A stretch of 43,084 nucleotides of DNA from Cyanobacteria bacterium QS_4_48_99 (GTDB lineage: Bacteria > Cyanobacteriota > Cyanobacteriia > Cyanobacteriales > Rubidibacteraceae), in NCBI GenBank assembly GCA_003021505.1, contig PXPT01000115.1:1-43084 (forward strand), read 5' to 3'. Both the position numbers and the translations under genes were made by a program. The first letter of the stretch is position 1. The number at the start of each line of letters is the position of its first letter. This document shows positions 1 through 8,932 of this stretch, piece by piece. The notes below the pieces were generated by a model that saw only the letters and a program-made list of their open reading frames with translations, was not told where the DNA came from and searched no databases.

Positions 1-1
1 T

Positions 2-106
2 TCATCTCAAAGAGATTACATCCATGAGTGGCGGGGTTCTCAGTATTGGTGGCGCAGGGGTAGTTTGATAGCATTGCCTTATGTGGATGGTTTGCCCTGC
101 TGCTAA
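2..106 (+). CDS. possible 3' end of an upstream gene, truncated by window edge
   Basis: A frame is open from the first bases of the window to a TAA at 104-106 and reads as 34 residues rich in Trp, Arg and Tyr (for example YIHEWRGSQYWWRRG). It would end 16 bp before the stop of the convergent gene that follows. The length is too short to prove coding and I do not recognise a family. It could equally be chance. Only the sequence upstream of this window can settle it. Confidence 0.3.
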   Translation, partial: SSQRDYIHEWRGSQYWWRRGSLIALPYVDGLPCC

Positions 107-122
107 CTAAAGGGGATGGTAG

Positions 123-1493
123 CTACTCGAACAAGATTTTGAAACTGAAATTAGGCGCATCTGAGGTGAGTGCCACGCCAGAATAAGTCCCGCGTAATTG
201 CAATCCTCCCAAGAATTCCGGAGTTGTGATCGAGGCGATCGCGCCTGATCCCAGCGAACCGCTCCCATAGCCAATTTCCCATTTCCAAGCGGAGAGCTCC
301 GAGGAAGGCTCTCGGCGATGAGTCCAACTGATCACTGTTAAATTGCCCTCCTCAGATCGCTTACTGAAGCTTTGGTGGCGGATATCGATCTGCTCTTTAT
401 CGTCCTCTGTGGGCGTGTAAGAAAGTTTTAAGGTGTACTTAGAAGCATTTCTGCGGCGATCACTGCTTAACCAGCCCTGGATCTCCACTTCGCCTAGCCC
501 CAGGTGTGATTTCCAGCGAGAGCGCCCCACGCTATTGACTTTGCTCTCCACTGAAGCAGAGAAATCCCCTTCTTGCCAAGATAGTTTGGTATCTAGGATT
601 TGCTTATCATCCCCACTATCGGGGTTTTGCAGTTTAGCAGTTGTTGCCATCTTCAACTCCTGCCAAAGAAGAAACTCCAACTCCATCTCTGCTGCAGTTC
701 CCTGGTTATCCCAACTGCCTTGTAATTCCAAACCTGTAAACGGTTCGTATTTGGCAAACAGACGGTTGCGATCGCGATTCCCTTTGAAATTGAGGCGGAA
801 CTCCGACGAAGGTTTGAATTTCAGCTTGTGAACTAAGTTCCCATATTTTTCCTCTTCGGCAGCTTTAGCCCGGAAAGACATTTGTAGCGGTAAGCCGGGA
901 CTCTCAAAAGAAACTTTGCCCACTTTTTGTAGAAACTGGTTGAAGTGGGCACCGCCTTGGAGGCGTGAGAAATCCCCAGTAAGATTGCTTTCTTTTCTCG
1001 AAGAGAGGAGACGCTGCCACTGGTGGGAGTCAATTGTAGAGTTCTCCAAGGCAGAGTTAGTATTCTGCTCGGTGATTTTGAGCCTAGATTGAGCAAAGGA
1101 GAGCGAATTGTCGAACTCGATTTTTCCTTGTTCTATCTTGATGTCGATAGGTAAAAGCGGAGCAGCTTTTTTGCTGATTAAGGGCTGAGGGTTGGTATTA
1201 ATTTTGCATGCCACTTCCTCAGGCTCTTGTAACTCAACCAAGCTGGAGACTGGAGGCGACTCGGAAGGCGAGAGGCGCAAGACGAAAGGCGAGAGGCGCA
1301 AGACGAAAGGCGAAAGGAGTGATGGTAAACTTTTGCCTTTTGCCGTTTGCCATTTGCCTTCGTTTTCAAGGCTGGTATCCTTATCAAGGACGATGGGACT
1401 ATTCGGCTGTAATAATTGGCTAGCATCTGGTCGTGCAGCCAAATAAGGGAGCAAACCAAAGGCGGCTGCCAAACAACCAACATCAACAAACAA
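123..1493 (-). CDS. hypothetical exported beta-rich protein
   Basis: A 456-residue protein that I do not recognise. The N-terminus (MFVDVGCLAAAFGLLPYLAA) looks like a short hydrophobic export signal. From about residue 110 onward the sequence alternates polar and hydrophobic residues with many Trp, Leu and Gly, as in beta-sheet or outer-membrane barrel proteins, and it ends in a run closing with Phe-Glu rather than the classic terminal Phe. Residues of about 45-81 are encoded by low-complexity, repeat-derived DNA including two copies of SPFVLRL, so this part is probably an inserted linker. It is convergent with whatever lies to the left and divergent from the ABC transporter. A cell-envelope role is inference only. 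Confidence 0.6.
   Translation of the reverse strand: MFVDVGCLAAAFGLLPYLAARPDASQLLQPNSPIVLDKDTSLENEGKWQTAKGKSLPSLLSPFVLRLSPFVLRLSPSESPPVSSLVELQEPEEVACKINTNPQPLISKKAAPLLPIDIKIEQGKIEFDNSLSFAQSRLKITEQNTNSALENSTIDSHQWQRLLSSRKESNLTGDFSRLQGGAHFNQFLQKVGKVSFESPGLPLQMSFRAKAAEEEKYGNLVHKLKFKPSSEFRLNFKGNRDRNRLFAKYEPFTGLELQGSWDNQGTAAEMELEFLLWQELKMATTAKLQNPDSGDDKQILDTKLSWQEGDFSASVESKVNSVGRSRWKSHLGLGEVEIQGWLSSDRRRNASKYTLKLSYTPTEDDKEQIDIRHQSFSKRSEEGNLTVISWTHRREPSSELSAWKWEIGYGSGSLGSGAIASITTPEFLGGLQLRGTYSGVALTSDAPNFSFKILFE
1267..1308. repeat. two tandem 21-bp units inside a coding region
   Basis: The unit starting ggcgagaggcgcaagac occurs twice head to tail and then starts a third, partial copy. It lies within purine-biased low-complexity DNA (about 1250-1380) that also contains aggcaaaagg-like runs typical of cyanobacterial spacers. 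The unit is a multiple of three, so it repeats the heptapeptide SPFVLRL in the minus-strand protein without breaking the frame. Confidence 0.8.
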
Positions 1494-1605
1494 GGTGTAG
1501 GGTGAGGAGAGCGCGACTTAACAGGATCTTACCCATAACCTGCTAGAAAACGCTCACTGCTAAATTTGAACAAGGCAGTGCGTTTGAGCATTTAGGTTAA
1601 AGTTA

Positions 1606-3408
1606 GTGTCAAAAAAGCGGAAGCGGGCAGAATCAAAGCATCCTCTCGGGCGTTTATTGCGGTACGCGCGCAACTATCGGGTTTTAGTGTGGCAGGCGAT
1701 CGCTTGCTCCATTGTTAACAAAATCTTTGACCTTGCTCCACCTGTCTTAATTGGCGCGGCTGTGGATGTGGTGGTGCAGCCGCAGGATTCTATCATTGCT
1801 CGCTTGGGCATCACGAATACCTTTTCCCAACTACTCGTTCTCTCTGTTGCGAGCCTGATTATCTGGGGGCTAGAATCGGCTTTTCAGTATGCCTATGAGT
1901 GGTTGTGGCGCGGACTAGCTCAGAGCGTTCAGCATGACTTACGTTTGGATGCCTACGCTCATCTTCAGGAATTAGACTTGACTTACTTTGAGGAGCAAAG
2001 TACCGGTAAGCTGCTATCTATACTGAATGACGATATTAATCAGCTAGAGCGTTTCCTGGATATCGGCGCGAATGAAATTCTCCAAGTGATCACCACCGTG
2101 GTGATTATTAGCGCTGCCTTTTTTGTCCTTGCGCCTAGTGTTGCCTGGATGGCGATGCTTCCCATTCCTTTTATTATTTGGGGTTCGATCGCGTTTCAAC
2201 GTCGCCTTGCTCCCCGTTATGCCCAGGTGCGAGAAAAGGTGAGCCTGCTCAACAGTCGGCTTGCCAATAATCTCAATGGGATAAAAACGATCAAAAGCTT
2301 TACCACCGAAGCATACGAAATCCAACGACTGCATCGGGAAAGTGAAGCTTATAGTCAGAGTAACAGACGCGCAATCGCTCTCTCGGCTGCGTTTGTCCCC
2401 TTGATTCGGATTGTGATTTTAGTCGGCTTTACTGCCACACTTCTATTTGGGGGAATGGCAGTGGTAGAAGGCAGCCTAGCAGTGGGAACTTACAGTGTAT
2501 TAGTTTTCCTCACCCAACGGTTACTTTGGCCCCTAACGCGCCTCGGGCAAACCCTGGATTTGTATCAACGGGCGATGGCTTCTACTAACCGGGTGATGAA
2601 TTTGTTGAATACTGCCATTACTATTCCTTCGGGACACATTTCACTCCCAGTGGAATCGGTGCGTGGCGAGTTGGCGCTACAAAATGTCACTTTTGCCTAT
2701 CAGGGCGGAGAAGCTGTTTTAGAAAATTTCTCTTTGCACATCCCTGCTGGCAATACTATCGCCATTGTGGGATCGACTGGTTCGGGTAAAAGCACGTTAG
2801 TGAAGCTGCTATTACGGCTCTACGAAGTGCAAGCCGGAAAGATTACCCTCGACGGCATCGATCTACGGAATCTCAAAGTTAAGGATTTGCGCCAAGCGAT
2901 TGGTTTAGTCAGTCAGGATGTATTTCTGTTTTATGGCAGCGTGAGAGAAAACATTGCCTACGGCAGCGCAGAAGCAAGCTTTGAGGAAGTCGTGGAGGCG
3001 GCTCAAATTGCCGAAGCACACGATTTTATTCTGCAACTGCCTCAAGGCTACGAAACTATTGTAGGGGAACGGGGACAAAAATTGTCCGGTGGGCAACGGC
3101 AACGACTCGCGATCGCGCGGGCAATCTTGAAAAATCCCCCGATTTTGATTCTCGATGAAGCCACCTCAGCGGTAGATAATGAGACTGAAGCTGCCATTCA
3201 ACGCTCGCTGGAGCGCATCACCCTCAATCGTACCACCATTGCGATCGCCCATCGCCTCTCCACAGTCCGCAATGCCGATTGCATCTACGTGATAGAGCAA
3301 GGCAGAATCATCGAGCAAGGGCAGCATGAACAATTACTGAAAAAACAGGGCATTTATGCCAGCCTCTGGCGTGTTCAGACAGGTTTAAGCGCAGTGCAAG
3401 GTTTCTAG
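1606..3408 (+). CDS. ABC exporter, fused permease and ATPase
   Basis: A 600-residue half-size ABC exporter of the MsbA/LmrA type that would work as a homodimer in the inner membrane. An ABC transmembrane domain covers about residues 25-310 and a nucleotide-binding domain about 350-590. Visible motifs are Walker [10 protein letters not shown] at 389-397, the signature LSGGQ at 493-497, Walker B ILILDEAT at about 513-520, and the switch His in the IAIAHRLST stretch. The start is a GTG at 1606, supported by the basic N-terminus SKKRKR that commonly precedes the first helix. The substrate cannot be read from sequence; lipid or drug export is typical of the family. No co-transcribed partner is seen. 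Confidence 0.93.
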   Translation: MSKKRKRAESKHPLGRLLRYARNYRVLVWQAIACSIVNKIFDLAPPVLIGAAVDVVVQPQDSIIARLGITNTFSQLLVLSVASLIIWGLESAFQYAYEWLWRGLAQSVQHDLRLDAYAHLQELDLTYFEEQSTGKLLSILNDDINQLERFLDIGANEILQVITTVVIISAAFFVLAPSVAWMAMLPIPFIIWGSIAFQRRLAPRYAQVREKVSLLNSRLANNLNGIKTIKSFTTEAYEIQRLHRESEAYSQSNRRAIALSAAFVPLIRIVILVGFTATLLFGGMAVVEGSLAVGTYSVLVFLTQRLLWPLTRLGQTLDLYQRAMASTNRVMNLLNTAITIPSGHISLPVESVRGELALQNVTFAYQGGEAVLENFSLHIPAGNTIAIVGSTGSGKSTLVKLLLRLYEVQAGKITLDGIDLRNLKVKDLRQAIGLVSQDVFLFYGSVRENIAYGSAEASFEEVVEAAQIAEAHDFILQLPQGYETIVGERGQKLSGGQRQRLAIARAILKNPPILILDEATSAVDNETEAAIQRSLERITLNRTTIAIAHRLSTVRNADCIYVIEQGRIIEQGQHEQLLKKQGIYASLWRVQTGLSAVQGF

Positions 3409-3831
3409 AGAAACCATTTTTTTCTATACCTGAGAGGGATAAAATTAGGCGCTCAGGTAATTAGAGGATACATCCTCATCACCTCACTTTTACCTTTTTT
3501 TCATCACGCGATCACTGCTGTGCGATGGAATAGCAATACCGTTCTGGAGAGTCATGACTCCTCAGTACAAACGTTGCATGCAACGCAACGTTTCTTCTCT
3601 TTGTTCACCTACTTCCCTCGCTCCCTGTCCCCTAAAAACTACACGCCTTGAGCGCAACTAAGTAGGAGTGGAATGCTGCAAGTACAACTTTAAAAACAAC
3701 TCACTTAATTATCACCCACTTTTAAAATACTAATTGCTCACTTCATCAATAACTTTATATCACCGTCAGCCTGGATAATGCAGGTTATTCTTGCTTTTAA
3801 ATAGCTTAATTTGAAAAAGAAATATATACGA
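3409..3831. other. 423-bp spacer with one hairpin, no gene
   Basis: No convincing reading frame. It changes from mixed composition near the ABC gene to AT-rich DNA before the glycosyltransferase. The only structured element I see is the hairpin at 3571-3591. A promoter for the downstream AT-rich genes is expected here but I cannot assign its boxes. Confidence 0.6.
3571..3591 (+). terminator. hairpin, possible terminator
   Basis: A 7-bp perfect stem ACGTTGC / GCAACGT with a 7-base loop, followed by a pyrimidine run beginning TTTCTTCTC. An alternative fold is the overlapping perfect 14-bp palindrome CGTTGCATGCAACG. It lies 160 bp after the ABC exporter stop, so it could terminate that transcript, but the T-tract is interrupted and a protein-binding palindrome is equally possible. 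Confidence 0.4.
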
Positions 3832-5055
3832 ATGAATAGAAATAAATTAGATGTACTGTTTCTAATTCCGCATCCCTTTTACCAGGATCGCGGTTCCCCA
3901 ATTGCGGATGAAATGGTTTTAAGAGTATTGTCTGAGCGAGGCAACGAAGTCGATGTGGTGACTTATTCAGAAGGTAAAGACATCCGTTATGACAATATCA
4001 CTTTATATCGAACAATTAATTTGCCGTGGGTTAACAATGTTAGTCCCGGATTCTCTTGGAAAAAAATTATATACGATTTTTTGATGTTAATCGAAGCGAT
4101 TCGCCTCGCTTCTAAAAAGAAGTATAATTTAGTTCATGCCGTAGAAGAATCAGTTTTCATGGCGCTCCTGCTAAAACTCCTGTTTCAGATTCCTTACTTA
4201 TATGACATGGATTCCTCTTTGGCTCAACAAATGGTGGAAAAATATCCTTTTCTATCCAGATTTAAAATTGTACTAAATTACCTGGAAAAGCTTGCTGTTA
4301 AAAATGCAAAAGCAGTAATCCCCGTTTGTAAAACACTGGCTGATGATATAGCAGTTTACCGACCTAAGAAGGTTGCGGTTTTACCGGATGTTTCCCTTTT
4401 AAATAGCGAAAAATATAAACATCAAGAAAATTTAAAATCAAATTTAAATATTAGCAACTTGATGCTGATGTATGTAGGCAATCTGGAAAGCTATCAAGGA
4501 ATTGATTTACTCCTAGAAAGTTTTTATTTCGCACTCCAGGAAACCGAACAACTCGATCTAGTAATTGTGGGAGGCAAATCTTCGGATATCAAAAAAAATC
4601 AAGAAAAAGCCAATCAGCTCAACATAGGCAAGAGGGTACATTTTTTAGGAACAAAACCCGTCAAGAGTTTAAAATCATACCTCTCGCAAGCTGATATCTT
4701 GCTTTCTCCCCGAACCACAGGTAAGAATACGCCCATGAAAATCTATTCCTATCTCGATAGTGGCCAACCTGTACTGGCAACGGATATTCCTAGCCACAAC
4801 CAGGTACTTGATCGCAAAGTTGCTATGCTTTGCCAGCCCACGCCAGAAGAGTTTTCTAAAGGGATAAACTCTCTAGTAAGAGATAAAGATTTGAGGTTAA
4901 AACTAGGCACGGAAGGAAGAAAATTAGTTCAGGAAAACCATAGCTATAGTGCTTTTCGCAAACAGTTAAATAGTCTTTATGACTGGGTGAGCAGTGAAAC
5001 TTTTCCACCTTCTGATGTGGTTATCGGTAAATCAAATTACAAATCAATGCCATAA
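3832..5055 (+). CDS. glycosyltransferase family 4
   Basis: A 407-residue GT-B fold glycosyltransferase of the GT4 type, which transfers a sugar from a nucleotide donor. The N-terminal acceptor half opens with LDVLFLIPHPFYQDRGSP, and the C-terminal donor half holds MYVGNLESYQGIDLL, the VIVGG strand and the donor-site region MKIYSYLDSGQPVLAT near residues 306-321. I start at the ATG at 3832; a TTG seven codons upstream is in frame but less likely. Base composition is clearly AT-richer than the housekeeping genes in this window, suggesting acquisition. It is followed by a GlpD remnant, an intact GlpD-like gene and two methyltransferases. Sugar and acceptor are unknown. Confidence 0.88.
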   Translation: MNRNKLDVLFLIPHPFYQDRGSPIADEMVLRVLSERGNEVDVVTYSEGKDIRYDNITLYRTINLPWVNNVSPGFSWKKIIYDFLMLIEAIRLASKKKYNLVHAVEESVFMALLLKLLFQIPYLYDMDSSLAQQMVEKYPFLSRFKIVLNYLEKLAVKNAKAVIPVCKTLADDIAVYRPKKVAVLPDVSLLNSEKYKHQENLKSNLNISNLMLMYVGNLESYQGIDLLLESFYFALQETEQLDLVIVGGKSSDIKKNQEKANQLNIGKRVHFLGTKPVKSLKSYLSQADILLSPRTTGKNTPMKIYSYLDSGQPVLATDIPSHNQVLDRKVAMLCQPTPEEFSKGINSLVRDKDLRLKLGTEGRKLVQENHSYSAFRKQLNSLYDWVSSETFPPSDVVIGKSNYKSMP

Positions 5056-5067
5056 CAGCGTTACGGG

Positions 5068-5199
5068 CGGTATTCAAGAAACCTCGCAGTTGCACACCGT
5101 CGAACTGAGTTGAGACGTGAAGATAATCACATCACAGGCATCGAAGTTAAAGACGTGCTAGACACGCAATGTGTGATCGCTATTGATGAGACAACATGA
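5068..5199 (+). pseudogene. remnant of a second GlpD-like gene
   Basis: The frame beginning at 5068 stays open to a TGA at 5197-5199. At 5119-5163 it reads EDNHITGIEVKDVLD, which closely matches ENNRVTGVEVKDVLA inside the intact GlpD-like protein that starts at 5196. The codons upstream (ending HRRTELRR) resemble that family only weakly, and the FAD-binding N-terminus and the rest of the protein are absent. The simplest reading is a relic of a duplicated or replaced glpD copy. The intact gene's ATG overlaps the relic's stop. Confidence 0.7.
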
Positions 5200-6914
5200 A
5201 AAGGAATTTAACCGAACTAACAAACAATTACTATGACTTGCTGATTATTGGTGGTGGAATCTATGGCGCTTGTTTAGCTTGGGAAGCCACTCTCGGTGGG
5301 CTATCAGTTGCGCTGGTGGAAAAAGCAGATTTCGGTGCCGCTACCTCGGCCAACAGCTTAAAAACCATTCACGGCGGCTTACGCTATCTCCAAAATGCCG
5401 ACTTGAAGCGGATGCGGGAGTCCATTCACGAACGCACTACCCTAATGCGAATTGCGCCGCATTTAGTCCATCCCCTGCCAGTGTTGATTCCCACGTACGG
5501 GCACGGGATAAAAGGAAAAGAAGCGCTCTCGGTGGCACTAACCCTTAATGACATTATCAGTTGCGATCGCAATCGACTCCAAGATCCACAAAAACACATT
5601 CCCAATGGTTGCATAGTTTCCAAACGGGAGTGCCAACAGATGCTTCCAGGGATTCCCAACCAGGAACTAACTGGAGGAGCAATCTTCTACGATGCCCAAG
5701 TTTACAACTCAGAACGGCTTACCCTTTCGTTTCTGCACTCAGCAGAGCAAGCTGGCGCAACTTTAGCCAACTATGTGGAAGTCACGGGATTTCTCCAAGA
5801 AAATAATCGCGTCACGGGTGTTGAAGTTAAAGATGTGCTAGCTAAGAATCAGTTCAATATCGGCGCCAAGACAGTAGTGAACACTAGTGGTCCCTGGATT
5901 AATCGCATTCTGGGCTTGCTCAAAGGGCAGCAGCAACCAAGCATTCCTTTTGCCAAAGCAATGAATTTAGTAACCCGCCGTCCCCTGTTCGAGAAGCACG
6001 CTGTTGGTATTTCTAGTCATAGTGAGGCTCAAGATTCCGGTGGAACTAACAAAGGCAGCCGCTTTTTCTTTATCGCGCCCTGGCGCGGCAAATCGATGAT
6101 TGGCACTTCCTACGCTGTTTGCGATGAAAACCCGGATGATTTCCAAGTCACCGAAGCTGACATTCAAGGCTTTCTCCACGAAATCAACCAGGCATACCCA
6201 TCAGCGAACCTGAAACGGGAAGACATTGCAACTGTTCATAGTGGTCTTCTCCCTAGCTCAGGCATTGACCACAATACTGGGGAGCCAGCGTTAGCTAAAC
6301 ACTACCACATCCACGAACACTCCAAGGAAGGACTTCAAGGACTAATTTCGGTGACAGGCGTGAAGTATACCACTGCTAGGGATGTAGCCGAAAAAGTTGT
6401 TGACCGAATATTGAAGTTACGGGGGGAAAGCCGCCCATCGCTTTCATCGCTCACACCAGTTTATGGCGGACAAATCGAAGCATTTGAAACCTTCCTGGAC
6501 GCAGCAATTAACAACCCACCCGAAGGATTAGGAAAGGAGGTAATGCGCCGCCTAGTTTATAACTACGGTTCTGCCTATCCAGAAGTGCTGCGTTATTTAG
6601 ATCAACATTCTACTAGCTCCATTCTCCAAGCTGAAGTCCTTCATGCCGTCCGTAAAGAGATGGCACAGAAATTGAGTGATGTAGTTTTCCGACGGACAGA
6701 ACTCGCTAGTGCTGGTCATCCCGGAAACGAAGTACTCAGAACCTGTGCTGAGATTATGAGTGCAGAACTGGGATGGAGTCGGTCAAAAACCGAGGCAGAG
6801 CTGCAAGACACTAACAACATTTTGGCTTACAAACATGCATTTGGCGAGGAGAGGAACAATGGACTAAAACTAGTCGATGTTGCAGTTTATTCAAAAAATA
6901 CTGAAGCTAAGTAG
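5196..6914 (+). CDS. FAD-dependent glycerol-3-phosphate dehydrogenase-like enzyme (GlpD/GlpA family)
   Basis: A 572-residue flavoprotein. The N-terminal Rossmann motif IIGGGIYGA (17-25) binds the FAD ADP moiety, followed by VALVEKADFGAATSAN and the family motif KTIHGGLRYLQ. A C-terminal alpha-helical DAO_C-like domain occupies roughly residues 410-550. The family oxidises sn-glycerol 3-phosphate to dihydroxyacetone phosphate and passes electrons to membrane quinone. The motif IYGA where GlpD proteins usually have INGA, and the setting beside a glycosyltransferase and two methyltransferases, leave open a related polyol-phosphate substrate. I do not assign glpD as a symbol for that reason. Composition is closer to the chromosome average than its two neighbours. 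Confidence 0.85.
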   Translation: MKRNLTELTNNYYDLLIIGGGIYGACLAWEATLGGLSVALVEKADFGAATSANSLKTIHGGLRYLQNADLKRMRESIHERTTLMRIAPHLVHPLPVLIPTYGHGIKGKEALSVALTLNDIISCDRNRLQDPQKHIPNGCIVSKRECQQMLPGIPNQELTGGAIFYDAQVYNSERLTLSFLHSAEQAGATLANYVEVTGFLQENNRVTGVEVKDVLAKNQFNIGAKTVVNTSGPWINRILGLLKGQQQPSIPFAKAMNLVTRRPLFEKHAVGISSHSEAQDSGGTNKGSRFFFIAPWRGKSMIGTSYAVCDENPDDFQVTEADIQGFLHEINQAYPSANLKREDIATVHSGLLPSSGIDHNTGEPALAKHYHIHEHSKEGLQGLISVTGVKYTTARDVAEKVVDRILKLRGESRPSLSSLTPVYGGQIEAFETFLDAAINNPPEGLGKEVMRRLVYNYGSAYPEVLRYLDQHSTSSILQAEVLHAVRKEMAQKLSDVVFRRTELASAGHPGNEVLRTCAEIMSAELGWSRSKTEAELQDTNNILAYKHAFGEERNNGLKLVDVAVYSKNTEAK

Positions 6915-7098
6915 ATAACTTAGATAGACTTATTTCTATTTCATTTGGCAACTTTTTTTGAATTTATAATGCCCTCTGGACAAAACAGATGTTATCTAGT
7001 TACACTTTTTTCTGCCATGACAACCTAACTAAAATATATTTATTTTGCCCCTAGCGAGTATTTGATAATCAAAACCAGTGAAGTTTTCAATTACAGAT

Positions 7099-7130
7099 AT
7101 GAGTTTAGAGAAATATGAGTTTAGAGAAAA
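7099..7130 (+). repeat. 16-bp tandem duplication over a start codon
   Basis: The string atgagtttagagaaat occurs at 7099 and again from 7115, giving two ATG codons 16 bp apart and therefore in different frames. Only the second ATG opens the methyltransferase frame; the first encodes about 20 codons before a stop. Confidence 0.85.
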
Positions 7131-7924
7131 TAGAAAAAATGGATCAAAATTGGTCAGTTTTACTGTTTAGCAAATCAGTTCTAAAGCAACGGAAGTTTCA
7201 AGAAATTACAGAGTTTTTAGGAGAAACGAATGACTTGCACTGTCTTGACATTGGCTCGGACAACGGTGTAATTAGTTATCTCCTTCGAAAAAGAGGCGGA
7301 AGTTGGAAAAGTGCTGACCTCGATGAGCAAACAGTTGCTTCTATCAGAGGACTGGTTAAACACGATGCGTTTCAGATTAATGGTCGTAGTACACCTTTTG
7401 CAGATAATGAATTTGACCGAGTGGCTATTGTCGATTTTCTAGAACATATTGAAACAGATAAAGCGTTTGTTGAGGAGTTATTCAGAATTATTAAACCAGG
7501 CGGAGAGCTGATTATTAACGTGCCGCATGTAAAAAACAGCCCGCTGCGAAAGTTCCGGTTAGCTATTGGGCAAACAGACGAAAAGCACGGGCATGTAAGA
7601 CCTGGTTACACAGTTGATGGTTTAGCGTCCTTGTTAATTGGAAAGTTCAAAATTATTACTCACAAAACCTACTCTAAATTTTTCTCAGAAGTCATCGATA
7701 CTTTGATGACTTTAGCACTTGATTTACTAAAGCGAGGTGGAAAAGAGTCTCAAAAGGGTCGGATTGTAACAGGAAAAGACATGAAACAATATCGCAAAAT
7801 GTTCAAAGTTTACTCATTATTATATCCTGTTGTATGGGGGGTTTCCAAGCTAGATAACTTGTTACTATCCGTGAGCGGTTACATGCTTATTGTTAAAACA
7901 AAAGTTGATAAAAGTTGGTCATAA
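7115..7924 (+). CDS. class I SAM-dependent methyltransferase
   Basis: A 269-residue methyltransferase. The SAM-binding motif I is LHCLDIGSDNGVIS near residues 41-54, the acidic strand is SADLDEQT, and the post-motif region is VAIVDFLEHIE followed by FRIIKPGGELIINVPH. The C-terminal 60 residues contain a hydrophobic segment (VYSLLYPVVWGVSK) that could seat it at a membrane. It is AT-rich and is followed after 12 bp by a second methyltransferase, so the two are probably co-transcribed. The target may be the product of the neighbouring glycosyltransferase, but this is inference. The start is the second of two duplicated ATGs because only that one is in frame. Confidence 0.85.
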   Translation: MSLEKIEKMDQNWSVLLFSKSVLKQRKFQEITEFLGETNDLHCLDIGSDNGVISYLLRKRGGSWKSADLDEQTVASIRGLVKHDAFQINGRSTPFADNEFDRVAIVDFLEHIETDKAFVEELFRIIKPGGELIINVPHVKNSPLRKFRLAIGQTDEKHGHVRPGYTVDGLASLLIGKFKIITHKTYSKFFSEVIDTLMTLALDLLKRGGKESQKGRIVTGKDMKQYRKMFKVYSLLYPVVWGVSKLDNLLLSVSGYMLIVKTKVDKSWS

Positions 7925-7936
7925 AAAATAGTAAAA

Positions 7937-8665
7937 ATGGTTTCTACAGGTGATTTTTCCGAAACAGCAGATATTGAAACATCTTCCGATGATTATGCAG
8001 CGCGTTTTGCTGGAGAGATTGGCGCTTGGCTTTTAAAAGTACAAGAAGAAGCGACTTTACGGATGCTAGCTGCTTACCCCAATGCCAAAATTTTAGATGT
8101 AGGCGGAGGGCATGGTCAACTCACAGGAGCGCTAATTAAACATGGCTACCAAGTTACTGTTCTCGGAAGTGCGGAAATTTGCAAAGCACGCATTCAGAAT
8201 TTTGTTGATGCCAATCTTTGCTCGTTTCAAGTTGGCAATATTCTGGAGTTACCCTACCCGAATCGAGCCTTTGATGTGGTGATAAGCTATCGACTTCTTC
8301 CTCACGTGAGTCAATGGAAACCATTTCTAGCTGAACTAGATCGAGTGGCAGATAAAGCTGTAATTGTGGACTATCCAACTGTTAGAAGCGTAAACGCGAT
8401 CGCACCATACCTATTTAAACTAAAAAAAAGCTTAGAAGGTAATACGCGATCATTTACCTGTTTCCAGGAATCTGAATTGCTAGATTTTTTTCAATCCCTC
8501 GATGTCATTCCTACCGAACGCTATCCTCAATTTTTTCTACCTGTGGTACTCCATCGTGCCGGAAAATCGCCCAGAATCTCGTCATTTATGGAAAACTTGT
8601 TTCGACTATTAGGAGTCACGAATGTATTGGGTTCGCCAGTGATCTTGAAACTCACCAAAGATTGA
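7937..8665 (+). CDS. class I SAM-dependent methyltransferase
   Basis: A 242-residue protein with motif I AKILDVGGGHGQLTG near residues 50-64, then LGSAEICKAR where the acidic ribose-binding residue usually sits, and the FDVVISYRLLPHV segment. It belongs to the Methyltransf_11/25-like group, which methylates small molecules, lipids or sugars. It lies 12 bp after the preceding methyltransferase. The replacement of the usual acidic residue at the end of strand 2 by Gly-Ser is worth noting but does not by itself exclude activity. Confidence 0.82.
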   Translation: MVSTGDFSETADIETSSDDYAARFAGEIGAWLLKVQEEATLRMLAAYPNAKILDVGGGHGQLTGALIKHGYQVTVLGSAEICKARIQNFVDANLCSFQVGNILELPYPNRAFDVVISYRLLPHVSQWKPFLAELDRVADKAVIVDYPTVRSVNAIAPYLFKLKKSLEGNTRSFTCFQESELLDFFQSLDVIPTERYPQFFLPVVLHRAGKSPRISSFMENLFRLLGVTNVLGSPVILKLTKD

Positions 8666-8821
8666 GCAGGTGATGGAAAACAAATTGAGTGAGTTACTAA
8701 GCCGCAGTAAGTAATATACGAGGTTATTATACTTGGCTTGAAATAATTTTGAAAAATGCTCATCATTAGTAAAATTAGGGACGTTCAATCGGATTAGAAG
8801 TGAACAGAGTTTTTCTAGCTT

Positions 8822-8845
8822 CGCCTCGTTGAACGCCTCGTTGAA
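8822..8845. repeat. 12-bp tandem repeat in a spacer
   Basis: Two exact copies of cgcctcgttgaa in the 267-bp spacer between the methyltransferase and the ABC-F gene. A related string, cgcctcgttcaa, occurs once more in the spacer near 21620. No gene is seen in this spacer. Confidence 0.7.
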
Positions 8846-8932
8846 CAAAGTTTTCCAGTTTGGGGGCATCGCGTACCAGTCACTTCCCAGGTTCAGTTGG
8901 TATCATTAGACTAAGCCCAGAGACTATTCTTT

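Noticed and set aside
3811-3831. TTG start adding seven residues to the glycosyltransferase
   Set aside because: An ATG lies at 3832 directly before the first conserved strand, and the added residues are not part of the GT4 fold.
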